From NCBI GenBank assembly GCA_964019695.1, contig CAXHUL010000530.1, positions 248,001 through 312,000 of the forward strand: a stretch of DNA of 64,000 nucleotides, read 5' to 3'. Below the pieces are notes generated by a model. It had not been told where the DNA came from. It made no database searches and saw only the letters and a list, made by a program, of their open reading frames with translations. Origin of the DNA: Loripinus fragilis (lineage: Eukaryota; Mollusca; Bivalvia; Lucinida; Lucinidae). Positions within the stretch are counted from its first letter, which is position 1. Each line of letters opens with the position of its first letter. Positions 1 through 12,434 of the stretch are shown in pieces. Made by a program: the position numbers and the translations under genes.

Positions 1-79
1 GAACAACAACTATAGTTAACACACGAACAAAAACTATAGTTACTACAAGAACAACAGCTGCAGTTACTATTACAACAAC

Positions 80-1885
80 AACTATAGTTACTACAAGAAC
101 AACAACTATAGTTACAACAAGAACAACAACTATAGTTACTACTACAACAGAAACTATAGTTACTAAAAGAACATCAACTATAGTTACTACTACAACAACA
201 ACTATAGTTACTACTAAAACAACAACTATAGTTACTACAAGAACAACAGCTGCAGATACTACAAGAACAACAACTATAGTTACTACTACCAAAACAACTA
301 TAGTTACTTCAGCAACAACAGCTGCAGTTTCTACTACAACAACCACTATAGTTACTACTACAACAACAACTTTAGTTACTACTACAACAACAACTATAGT
401 TACTACAAGAACAACGACTATAGTTACTACAAGAACAACAACTATAGTTACTACTACAACAACAACTATAGTTACTTAAAGAACAACAACTATAGTTACA
501 ACAAGAACAACAACTATAGTTACTAAAAGAACAACAACTATAGTTACTTAAAGAACAACAACTATAGTTACTACTACAACAACAACTATAGTTACTACAA
601 GAACAACAACTATAGTTACAACAAGAACAACAACTATAGTTACTACAATAAAAACAGCTGCAGTTACTATTACAACAACAACTATAGTTACTATAAGAAC
701 AACAACTATAGTAACTACTACAACAACTATAGTTACTACAAGAACAACAACTATAGTTACTACTAAATTAACAACTAAAGTTACTACAAGAACAACAACT
801 CTACTTACTACAAACACAACAGCTGCAGTTACTACTACAGCGACAGCTATAGTTGCTACAAGAACAACAACTATAGTTACTACAAGAACAACAACTATAG
901 TTACTACTACAACAACAACTATAGTTACTACAAGAACGACAACTATAGTTACTACTACAACAAAAAACTATAGTTACTACAAGAACAACAACTATAGTTA
1001 CAACAAGAACAACAACTATAGTTACTACTACAACAGAAACTATAGTTACTAAAAGAACATCAACTATAGTTACTACTACAACAACAACTATAGTTACTAC
1101 TAAAACAACTACTATAGTTACTACAAGAACAACAGCTGCAGATACTACAAGAACAACAACTATAGTTACTACTACCAAAACAACTATAGTTGCTTCAGCA
1201 ACAACAGCTGCAGTTTCTACTACAACAACCACTATAGTTACTACTACAACAACAACTTTAGTTACTACTACAACAACAACTATAGTTACTACAAGAACAA
1301 CGACTATAGTTACTACAAGAACAACAACTATAGCTACTACTACAACAACAACTACAGTTACTACAAGAACAACAACTATAGTTACAACAAGAACAACAAT
1401 TATAGTTACTAAAAGAACAACAACTATAGTTACTAAAAGAACAACAACTATAGTTACTACTACAACAACAACTATAGTTACTACAAGAACAACAACTATA
1501 GTTACAACAAGAACAACAACTATAGTTACTACAATAACAACAGCTGCAGTTACTATTACAACAACAACTATAGTTACTATAAGAACAACAACTATAGTAA
1601 CTACTACAACAACTATAGTTACTACAAGAACAACAACTATAGTTACTACTAAATTAACAACTAAAGTTACTACAAGAACAACAACTCTACTTACTACAAA
1701 AACAACAGCTGCAGTTACTACTACAGCGACAGCTATAGTTGCTACAAGAACAACAACTATAGTTACTACAAGAACAACAACTATAGTAACTACTACAACA
1801 ACAACTATAGTTACTACAAGAACGACAACTATAGTTACTACTACAACAAAAAACTATAGTTACTACAAGAACAACAACTATAGTT
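80..1885 (+). repeat. Tandem pair of an ~886-bp higher-order repeat (37 monomers)
   Basis: Diagnostic variants recur at an 886-bp offset: GCTGCAG at 657 and 1543, the GCGACAGC marker at 840 and 1726, the ACTACAACAGAAAC variant near 138 and 1024, and the TCAGCA/GTTTCT variant near 310 and 1196. Copy 1 is about 80-965 and copy 2 about 966-1,885. The copies differ by scattered substitutions (for example ATAAAAACAG versus ATAACAACAG just before GCTGCAG). The same pair recurs near 19,003-20,810 and 56,245-58,050. Elsewhere the marker GCGACAGC (or GCGATAGC) lies at irregular spacings: 2679, 3039, 4280, 5187, 6597, 8864, 12000, 12716, 14156, 15033, 15891, 16566, 16992. The 886-bp unit is therefore one module of a rearranged array, not a uniform HOR. 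Confidence 0.85.
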
Positions 1886-2450
1886 ACAATTAGAACAACA
1901 AATATAGTTACTTCTACAACAACAACTATAGTTACTACAACAACAACTATAGTTACTACAAGAACAACAACTATAGTTACTACAAGAACAACAACTATAG
2001 TTACTACTACATTAACAACTATAGTAACTACAAGAACAACAACTATAGTTACAACAAGAACAACAACTATAGTTACTAAAAGAACAACAACTATAGTTAC
2101 TACTACAACAACAACTATAGTTACTACAAGAACGACAACTATAGTATCTACTACAACAAAAAACTATAGTTACTACAAGAACAACAACTATAGTTACAAT
2201 TAGAACAACAACTATAGTTACTTCTACAACAACAAATATAGTTACTACAACAACAACTATAGTTACTACAAGAACAACAACTATAGTTACTACAAGAACA
2301 ACAACTATAGTTACTACTACATTAACAACTATAGTAACTACAAGAACAACAACTATAGTTACAACAAGAACAACAACTATAGTTACTAAAAGAACAGCAA
2401 TTATAGTTACTACTACAACAACAACTATAGTTACTACAAGAACAACAACT
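1846..2450 (+). repeat. Tandem pair of a 310-bp higher-order unit (13 monomers)
   Basis: The run-of-A variant ACAACAAAAAACTATAG at about 1,843 and 2,153, the CAATTAGAAC variant (ATTAG at 1,889 and 2,199) and the ACTACATTAAC variant recur with a 310-bp offset. The copies are about 1,846-2,155 and 2,156-2,450. The unit includes two 21-bp monomers. The same pair recurs near 20,770-21,370 and 58,010-58,615, and related pairs at the same 310-bp spacing lie near 17,840-18,420, 22,235-22,815 and 55,010-55,590. The start of the second copy carries AAATATAG instead of AACTATAG in one monomer, so the two members can be told apart. Confidence 0.82.
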
Positions 2451-3360
2451 ATAGTTACAGCAAGAACAACAACTATAGTTACTACAATAACAACAGCTGC
2501 AGTTACTATTACAACAACAACTATAGTTACTATAAGAACAACAACTATAGTTACTACTACAACAACTATAGTTACAACAAGAACAACAACTATAGTTATT
2601 ACTAAATTAACAACTAAAGTTACTTCAAGAATAACAACTCTAGTTACTACAAAAATAAAATCTGCAGTTACTACTTCAGCGACAGCTATAGTTGCTACAA
2701 GAACAACAACTATAGTTACTACAAGAACAACAACTATAGTTACTACTACAACAACAACTATAGTTACAACAAGAACAACAACTATAGTTACAATAAGAAC
2801 AACAACTATAGTTACTACTACAACAAAAACTATAGTTACTAAAAGAAAATCAACTATAGTTACTACTACAACAACAACTATAGTTACTACTAAAACAACA
2901 ACTATAGTTACTACAAGAACAACAGCTGCAGAAACTACAAGAACAACAACTATAGTTACTACTAAATTAACAACTAAAGTTACTACAAGAACAACAACTC
3001 TAGTTACTTCAAAAACAACAGCTGCATTTACTACTACAGCGACAGCTATAGTTGCTTCAAGAACAACAACTATAGTTACTACAAGAACAACAACTATAGT
3101 TACTATTACAACAACAACTATAGTTACTACAAGAACAACAACTATAGTTACTACTACAACAAAAAACTATAGTTACTACAAGAATAACAACTATAGTTAC
3201 AATTAGAAAAACAACTATAGTTACTTCTACAACAACAACTATAGTTACTACAACAACAACTATAGTTACTACAAGAACAACAACTATAGTTACTACAAGA
3301 ACATCAACTATAGTTACTACTACAACAACAAATATAGTTACTACAAGAACAACAACTATA

Positions 3361-6300
3361 GTTACTTCTAAAACAAAAAACTATAGTTACTACAAGAACA
3401 ACAACTATAGTTACAATTAGAACAACAACTATAGTTACTTCTAAAACAACAACTTTAGTTACTACAACAACAACTATAGTTACTACAAGAACAACAACTA
3501 TAGTTACTACAAGAACAACAACTATAGTTACTACAACAGCAATAACTAAAGTTACTACAAGAACAACAACTATAGTTACAACAAGAACAACAACTATAGT
3601 TACTAAAAGAACAACAACTATAATTACTAAAAGAACAACAACTATAGTTACTACTACAACAACAACTATAGTTAATACAAGAACAACGACTATAGTTACA
3701 ACAAGAACAACAACTATAGTTACTACAATAACAACAGCTGCAGTTACTATTACAACAACAACTATAGTTACTATAAGAACAACAACTATAGTTACTACTA
3801 CAACAACTATAGTTACTACAAGAACAACAACTATAGTTACTACTAAATTAACAACTAAAGTTACTACAAGAACAACAACTATAGTTACTACTACAACAAC
3901 AAATATAGTAACTAATAAAACAACAACTATAGTTACTACAAGAACAACAGCTGCAGATACTACAAGAACAACAACTATAGTTACTACTACCACAACAAAT
4001 ATAGTTACTTCAGCAACAACACCTGCAGTTTCTACTACAACAACCACTATTGTTACTACTACAACAACGATTTTAGTTACTACTACAACAACAACTATAG
4101 TTACTACAAGAAAAACGACTATAGTTACTAAAAGAACAACAGCTGCAGTTACTACTACAACAACAATTATAGTTACTACAAGAACAACAACTATAGTTAC
4201 TACTAAATTAACAACTAAAGTTACTACAAGAACAACAACTCTAGTTACTTCAAAAACAACAGCTGCAGTTACTACTACAGCGACAGCTATAGTTGCTTCA
4301 AGAACAACAACTATAGTTACTACAAGAACAACAACTATAGTTACTACTACAACAACAACTATAGTTACTACAAGAACAACAAGTATAGTTACTACTACAA
4401 CAAAAAACTATAGTTACTACAAGAACAACAACTATAGTTACAATTAGAACAACAACTATAGTTACTTCTACAACAACAACTATAGTTACTACAACAACAA
4501 CTATAGTTACTACAAGAACAACAACTATAGTTACTACAAGAACAACAACTATAGTTACTACTACAACAACAAATATAGTTACTACAAGAACAACAACTAT
4601 AGTTACAACAAGAACAACAACTATAGTTACTAAAAGAGCAACAACTATAGTTACTAAAAGAACAACAACTATAGTTGCTACTAAAACAACAACTATAGTT
4701 ACTACAAGAACAACAGCTGCAGATACTACAAGAACAACAACTATAGTTACTACTACCACAACAACTATAGTTTCTTCAGCAACAACAGCTGAAGTTTCTA
4801 CTACAACAACCACTATAGTTACTACTACAACAACAACTTTAGTTACTACTACAACAATAACTATAGTTACTACAAGAACAACGACTATAGTTACTTAAAG
4901 AACAACAGCTTCAGTTACTACTACAACAACAACTATAGTTACTACAAGAACAACAACTATAGTTACAACAAGAACAACAACTATAGTTACTACAATAACA
5001 ACAGCTGCAGTTACTATTACAACAACAACTATAGTTACTATAAGAACAACAACTATAGTTACTACTACAACAACTATAGTTACTACAAGAACAACAACTA
5101 TAGTTATTACTAAATTAACAACTAAAGTTACTAAAAGAATAACAACTCTAGTTACTACAAAAACAACAGCTGCAGTTACTACTTCAGCGACAGCTATAGT
5201 TGCTACAAGAACAACAACTATAGTTACTACAAGAACAACAACTATAGTTACTACTACAACAACAACTATAGTTACTACAAGAACAACAACTATAGTTACA
5301 ACAAGAACAACAACTATAGTTACTACTACAACAAAAACTATAGTTACTTAAAGAAAATCAACTATAGTTACTACTACAACAACAACTATAGTTACTACTA
5401 AAACAACAACTATAGTTACTACAAGAACAACAGCTGCAGATACTACAAGAACAACAACTATAGTTACAACAAGAACAACAACTATAGTTACTAAAAGAAC
5501 AACAACTATAGTTACTACTACAACAACAAATATAGTTACTAATAAAACAACAACTATAGTTACTACAAGAACAACAGCTGCAGATACTACAAGAACAACA
5601 ACTATAGTTACTACTACCACAACAACTATAGTTACTTCAGCAACAACATCTGCAGTTTCTACTACAACAACCACTATTGTTACTACTACAACAACGATTT
5701 TAGTTACTACTACAACAACAACTATAGTTACTACAAGAACAACGACTATAGTTACTAAAAGAACAACAACTATAGTTACAACAAGAACAACAACTATAGT
5801 TACTACAATAACAACAGCTGCAGTTACTATTACAACAACAACAACTATAGTTACTATAAGAACAACAACTATAGTTACTACTACAACAACTATAGTTACT
5901 ACAAGAACAACAACTATAGTTACTACAACAACAACAACTATAGTTACTACAACAACAACAGCTATAGTTACTACTACAACAAAAAAACTATAGTTACTAC
6001 AAGAACAACAACTATAGTTACAATTAGAACAACAACTATAGTTACTTCTACAACAACAACTATAGTTACTACAACAACAACTATAGTTACTACAAGAACA
6101 ACAACTATAGTTACTACAAGAACAACAACTATAGTTACTACTACAACAACAACTAAAGTTACTACAAGAACAACAACTATAGTTACAACAAGAACAACAA
6201 CTATAGTTACTCTAAGAACAACAACTATAGTTACTACTACAACAACAACTATAGTTACTACAATAACAACAACTATAGTTAAATCAAGAACAACAACTAT

Positions 6301-7350
6301 TGTTTTCTACAATAACAACAGCTGCAGTTACTATTACAATAACAACTATAGTTACTATAAGAACAACAACTATAGTATCTACTACAACAACTATAGTTAC
6401 TACAAGAACAACAACTAGAGTTACTACTAAATTAACAACTATAGTTACTATAAGAACAACAACTGTAGTATCTACTACAACAACTATAGTTACTACAAGA
6501 ACAACAACTATAGTTACTACTAAATTAACAACTAAAGTTACTACAAGAACAACAACTCTAGTTACTACAAAAACAACAGCTGCAGTTACTACTACAGCGA
6601 CAGCTATAGTTGCTACAAGAATAACAACTATAGTTACTACAAGAACAACAACTATAGTTACTACAAGAACAACAACTATAGTTACTACTACAAAAACAAC
6701 GATAGTTACTACTACAACAACAACTATAGTTGCAACAAGAACAACAACTATAGTTACTACTACAACAAAAACTATAGTTACTAAAAGAACAACAACTATA
6801 GTTACTACTACAACAACAACTATAGTTACTACTTAAACAACAACTATAATTACTAAAAGAACAACAACTATAGTTACTACTACAACAACAACTATAGTTA
6901 CTACGAAAACAACAACTATAGTTACTACAAGAACAACAACTATAGTTACTACTACAACAACAACGATAGTTACTACTACAACAACAACTATAGTTGCAAC
7001 AAGAACAACAACTATAGTTACTACTACAACAAAAAAACTATAGCTACTACAAGAACAACAACTATAGTTACAATTAGAACAACAACTATAGTTACTTCTA
7101 CAACAACAACTATAGTTACTACAACAACAACTATAGTTACTACAAGAACAACAACTATAGTTACTAAAAGAACAACAACTATAGTTACTACTACAACAAC
7201 AACTAAAGTTACTACAAGAACAACAACTATAGTTACAACAAGAACAACTACTATAGTTACTAAAAGAACAACAACTATAGTTACTACTACAACAACAACT
7301 ATAGTTACTACAAGAACAACAACTATAGTTACAACAAGAACAACAACTAT
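3361..7350 (+). repeat. Block B, copy 1 (4 kb; second copy at 33.3-37.2 kb)
   Basis: This stretch matches 33,257-37,175. The offset is 29,896 at the left, 29,848 after a 48-bp deletion in the right copy near 33,650, then 29,847 and 29,823 after further small indels. Shared rare markers include TTCTAAAACAAAAAAC at the left edge, ACAGCAATAACTAAAG (near 3,535), AAAAGAGCAAC (near 4,632), GTTTTCTAC (6,302 versus 36,149) and AACGATAGTTAC (near 6,700). Its inner part, about 4,663-6,060, is also duplicated at 8,346-9,740. Confidence 0.78.
4663..6060 (+). repeat. 3,677-bp-offset duplication, member 1
   Basis: The order of diagnostic monomers here (GTTGCTACTAAAAC, GCTGCAGATAC, GCTGAAGTTTC, TAAAGAACAACAGCTTCAG, the TTCAGCGAC marker at 5,187, AAAGAAAATCAAC) is repeated at 8,340-9,740 with a constant offset of 3,677 bp. 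Member 1 has TAAAGAAAATC at 5,349 where member 2 has AAAAGAAAATC, and a run of seven A at about 5,985 where member 2 has six. The outer similarity breaks near 4,660/8,340 on the left and 6,060/9,740 on the right. Confidence 0.75.
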
Positions 7351-8345
7351 AATTACTACTACAACAAAAACTATAGTTACTAAAAGAACATCAACTATAG
7401 TTACTACTACAACAACAACTAGAGTTACTACTTAAACAACAACTATAGTTACTACAAGAACAACAGCTGCAGATACTACAAGAACAACAACTATAGTTAC
7501 TACTACCACAACAACTATAGTTACTTAAGCAACAACAGCTGCAGTTTCTACTACAACAACCACTATAGTTACTACTACAACAACAACTTTAGTTACTACT
7601 ACAACAATAACTATAGTTACTACAAGAACAACGACTATAGTTACTTAAAGAACAACAGCTGCAGTTACTACTACATAACAATTATAGTTACTATAAGAAC
7701 AACAACTATAGTTACTGCTACAACAACTATAGTTACTACAAGAACAACAACTATAGTTACTACTACAACAACAACTATAGTTACTACAAGAACAACAACT
7801 ATAGTTACTTCTAAAACAAAAAACTATAGTTACTACAAGAACAACAACTATAGTTACAATTAGAACAACAACTATAGTTACTTCTAAAACAACAACTTTA
7901 GTTACTACAACAACAACTATAGTTACTACAAGAACAACAACTATAGTTACTACAAGAACAACAACTATAGTTACTACAACAGCAATAACTAAAGTTACTA
8001 CAAGAACAACAACTATAGTTACAACAAGAACAACAACTATAGTTACTAAAAGAACAACAACTATAATTACTAAAAGAACAACAACTATAGTTACTACTAC
8101 AACAACAACTATAGTTAATACAAGAACAACGACTATAGTTACAACAAGAACAACAACTATAGTTACTACAATAACAACAGCTGCAGTTACTATTACAACA
8201 ACAACTATAGTTACTATAAGAACAACAACTATAGTTACTACTACAACAACTATAGTTACTACAAGAACAACAACTATAGTTACTACTAAATTAACAACTA
8301 AAGTTACTACAAGAACAACAACTATAGTTACTACTACAACAACAA
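7260..8345 (+). repeat. Segment K (also at 32.7-33.7 kb and 63.2-64.0 kb)
   Basis: This segment matches about 32,710-33,640 with a constant offset of 25,453. Shared rare markers are AACTAGAGTTAC (7,417 versus 32,870) and CTACTACATAACAATTATAG (7,668 versus 33,121). The right edge of the window (63,300-64,000) is a third copy. From about 7,600 it also resembles block B (3,200-3,935) at an offset of 4,443. At about 8,340-8,350 it joins a copy of the 4,663-6,060 segment through a GTTGCTAC monomer. That junction looks like a hybrid created by unequal exchange between block B relatives. Confidence 0.72.
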
Positions 8346-9740
8346 ATATAGTTGCTACTAAAACAACAACTATAGTTACTACAAGAACAACAGCTGCAGA
8401 TACTACAAGAACAACAACTATAGTTACTACTACCACAACAACTATAGTTTCTTCAGCAACAACAGCTGAAGTTTCTACTACAACAACCACTATAGTTACT
8501 ACTACAACAACAACTTTAGTTACTACTACAACAATAACTATAGTTACTACAAGAACAACGACTATAGTTACTTAAAGAACAACAGCTTCAGTTACTACTA
8601 CAACAACAACTATAGTTACTACAAGAACAACAACTATAGTTACAACAAGAACAACAACTATAGTTACTACAATAACAACAGCTGCAGTTACTATTACAAC
8701 AACAACTATAGTTACTATAAGAACAACAACTATAGTTACTACTACAACAACTATAGTTACTACAAGAACAACAACTATAGTTATTACTAAATTAACAACT
8801 AAAGTTACTACAAGAATAACAACTCTAGTTACTACAAAAACAACAGCTGCAGTTACTACTTCAGCGACAGCTATAGTTGCTACAAGAACAACAACTATAG
8901 TTACTACAAGAACAACAACTATAGTTACTACTACAACAACAACTATAGTTACTACAAGAACAACAACTATAGTTACAACAAGAACAACAACTATAGTTAC
9001 TACTACAACAAAAACTATAGTTACTAAAAGAAAATCAACTATAGTTACTACTACAACAACAACTATAGTTACTACTAAAACAACAACTATAGTTACTACA
9101 AGAACAACAGCTGCAGATACTACAAGAACAACAACTATAGTTACAACAAGAACAACAACTATAGTTACTAAAAGAACAACAACTATAGTTACTACTACAA
9201 CAACAAATATAGTTACTAATAAAACAACAACTATAGTTACTACAAGAACAACAGCTGCAGATACTACAAGAACAACAACTATAGTTACTACTACCACAAC
9301 AACTATAGTTACTTCAGCAACAACATCTGCAGTTTCTACTACAACAACCACTATTGTTACTACTACAACAACGATTTTAGTTACTACTACAACAACAACT
9401 ATAGTTTCTACAAGAACAACGACTATAGTTACTAAAAGAACAACAACTATAGTTACAACAAGAACAACAACTATAGTTACTACAATAACAACAGCTGCAG
9501 TTACTATTACAACAACAACAACTATAGTTACTATAAGAACAACAACTATAGTTACTACTACAACAACTATAGTTACTACAAGAACAACAACTATAGTTAC
9601 TACAACAACAACAACTATAGTTACTACAACAACAACAGCTATAGTTACTACTACAACAAAAAACTATAGTTACTACAAGAACAACAACTATAGTTACAAT
9701 TAGAACAACAACTATAGTTACTTCTACAACAACAACTATA
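8346..9740 (+). repeat. 3,677-bp-offset duplication, member 2
   Basis: Second member of the pair described for 4,663-6,060, in register at +3,677 bp. It is also in register with 34,517-35,910 through block B copy 2. The GCGAC marker is at 8,864. It ends where a monomer ACAACAACAAATATAGTTAC at about 9,750 leads into another segment. Confidence 0.75.
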
Positions 9741-11360
9741 GTTACTACAACAACAACAAATATAGTTACTAATAAAACAACAACTATAGTTACTACAAGA
9801 ACAACAGCTGCAGATACTACAAGAACAACAACTATAGTTACTACTACCACAACAACTATAGTTACTTCAGCAACAACACCTGCAGTTTCTACTACAACAA
9901 CCACTATTGTTACTACTACAACAACGATTTTAGTTACTACTACAACAACAACTATAGTTACTACAAGAACAACGACTATAGTTACTAAAAGAACAACAAC
10001 TATAGTTACAACAAGAACAACAACTATAGTTACTACATTAACAACAGCTGCAGTTACTATTACAACAACAACAACAATAGTTACTATAAGAACAACAACT
10101 ATAGTTACTACAAGAACAACAACTATAGTTACTACAAGAACAACAACTATAGTTACTACTACAACAACAACTATAGTTACTACAAGAACAACAACTAGTT
10201 ACAACAAGAACAACAACTATAGTTACTACTACAACAACAACTATAGTTACTTCAAGAACAACGACTATAGTTACTAAAAGAACAACAACTATAGTTACAA
10301 CAAGAACAACAACTATAGTTACTACAATAACAACAGCTGCAGTTACTATTACAACAACAACTATAGCTACTATAAGAACAACAACGATAATATCTACTAC
10401 AACAACTATCGTTACTTCAAGAACAACAACTATAGTTACTACAAGAACAACAACTATAGTTACTAAAAGAACAACAACTATAGTTACAATTAGAACAACA
10501 ACTATAATTACTTCTACAACAACAACTATAGTTACTACAACAACAACTATAGTTACTACAAGAACAACAACTATAGTTACTACAAGAACAACAACTATAG
10601 TTACTACTACAACAACAAATATAGTTACTACTAAAACAACAACTATAGTTACTACAAGAACAACAGCTGCATATACTACAAGAACAACAACTATAGTTAC
10701 TACTACCAAAACAACTATAGTTATTTCAGCAACAACAGCTGCAGTTTCTACTACAACAACAACTATAGTTACTACTACAACAACAACTTTAGTTACTACT
10801 ACAACAACAACTATAGTTACTACAAGAACAACAACTATAGTTACTACTACAAAAACAACGATAGTTACTACTACAACAACAACTATAGTTGCAACAAGAA
10901 CAACAACTATAGTTACTACTACAACAAAAACTATAGTTACTAAAAGAACAACAACTATAGTTACTACTACAACAACAACTATAGTTACTACTAAAACAAC
11001 AACTATAGTTACTAAAAGAACAACAACTATAGTTACTACTACAACAACAACTATAGTTACTTCTAAAACAACAACTATAGTTACTACAAGAACAACAACT
11101 ATAGTTACTACTACAACAACAACTATAGTTACTACTACAACAAAAAAACTATAGTTACTACAAGAACAACAACTATAGTTACAATTAGAACAACAACTAT
11201 AGTTACTTCTACAACAACAACTTTAGTTACTACAACAACAACTATAGTTACTACAAGAACAACAACTATAGTTACTAAAAGAACAACAACTATAGTTACT
11301 ACTACAACAACAACTAAAGTTACTACAAGAACAACAAATATAGTTACAACAAGAACAACA
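9740..11360 (+). repeat. Mosaic satellite segment with CTAG-deleted monomer
   Basis: This is pure satellite with no gene. It is a patchwork. About 9,750-9,990 resembles 3,890-4,130 and 35,370-35,610 (markers AATAAAACAAC, ACACCTGCAG). About 10,190-10,350 carries the rare AACTAGTTACAACAAG monomer (CTATAG shortened to CTAG), which recurs near 43,610 and 45,450. About 10,840-11,160 resembles 6,690-7,050 (AACGATAG, GTTGCAACAAG, run of seven A). No single long partner covers the whole stretch. Confidence 0.6.
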
Positions 11361-12434
11361 ACTATAGTTACTACTAAAACAACAACTATAGTTACTACAA
11401 GAACAACAGCTGCAGATACTACAAGAACAACAACTATAGTTACTACTACCAAAACAACTATAGTTGCTTCAGCAACAACAGCTGCAGTTTCTACTACAAC
11501 AACCACTATAGTTACTACTACAACAACAACTTTAGTTACTACTACAACAACAACTATAGTTACTACAAGAACAACGACTATAGTTACTACAAGAACAACA
11601 ACTATAGTTACTACTACAACAACAACTACAGTTACTACAAGAACAACAACTATAGTTACAACAAGAACAACAATTATAGTTACTAAAAGAACAACAACTA
11701 TAGTTACTAAAAGAACAACAACTATAGTTACTACTACAACAACAACTATAGTTACTACAAGAACAACAACTATAGTTACAACAAGAACAACAACTATAGT
11801 TACTACAATAAAAACAGCTGCAGTTACTATTACAACAACAACTATAGTTACTATAAGAACAACAACTATAGTAACTACTACAACAACTATAGTTACTACA
11901 AGAACAACAACTATAGTTACTACTAAGTTAACATCTAAAGTTACTACAAGAACAACAACTCTACTTACTACAAAAACAACAGCTGCAGTTACTACTACAG
12001 CGACAGCTATAGTTGCTACAAGAACAACAACTATAGTTACTACAAGAACAACAACTATAGTAACTACTACAACAACAACTATAGTTACTACAAGAACGAC
12101 AACTATAGTTACTACTACAACAAAAAACTATAGTTACTACAAGAACAACAACTATAGTTACAATTAGAACAACAAATATAGTTACTTCTACAACAACAAC
12201 TATAGTTACTACAACAACAACTATAGTTACTACAAGAACAACAACTATAGTTACTACAAGAACAACAACTATAGTTACTACTACATTAACAACCATAGTA
12301 ACTACAAGAACAACAACTATAGTTACAACAAGAACAACAACTATAGTTACTAAAAGAACAACAACTATAGTTACTACTACAACAACAACTATAGTTACTA
12401 CAAGAACGACAACTATAGTATCTACTACAACAAA
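11360..12434 (+). repeat. Partial copy of the 886-bp HOR region
   Basis: In register with about 1,090-2,160 at an offset near 10,274: GCGAC at 12,000 versus 1,726, TTGCTTCAGC near 11,465 versus 1,191, and ACTACATTAAC near 12,284 versus 2,010. At about 12,435 the monomer after GTATCTACTACAACAAAAAAC reads ACTAAAGTTAC. The series then jumps to the segment that begins ACAATATCTTTAG, matching 49,580 onward. That marks a clear breakpoint. Confidence 0.72.

Larger units (their letters stand above)
1..3360 (+). repeat. Block D, copy 1 (3.36 kb; also at 18.9 and 56.2 kb)
   Basis: The window opens inside this block. Position 1 corresponds to 18,925 and to 56,166, and the markers stay in register (offsets 18,924 and 56,165). 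Shared rare features include GTTAACACACG at 15, 18,939 and 56,180. The copy at 56 kb is closest: it shares two TAA-bearing monomers near 477 and 549 and the AACTACTATAG variant near 1,108, which the 18.9-kb copy lacks. Similarity to the 56-kb copy runs to about 3,360, where this copy switches to a TTCTAAAAC variant series. The 18.9-kb copy ends near 21,888 at a duplication junction. The block contains the 886-bp and 310-bp tandem pairs. Confidence 0.8.

Noticed and set aside
10190..10200. Site-specific recombination or attachment site at the CTAG-shortened monomer (AACTAGTTACAAC)
   Set aside because: The same variant near 43,610 and 45,450 is explained by loss of two bases in one core followed by duplication of the block. 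No integrase or junction with foreign DNA is present.
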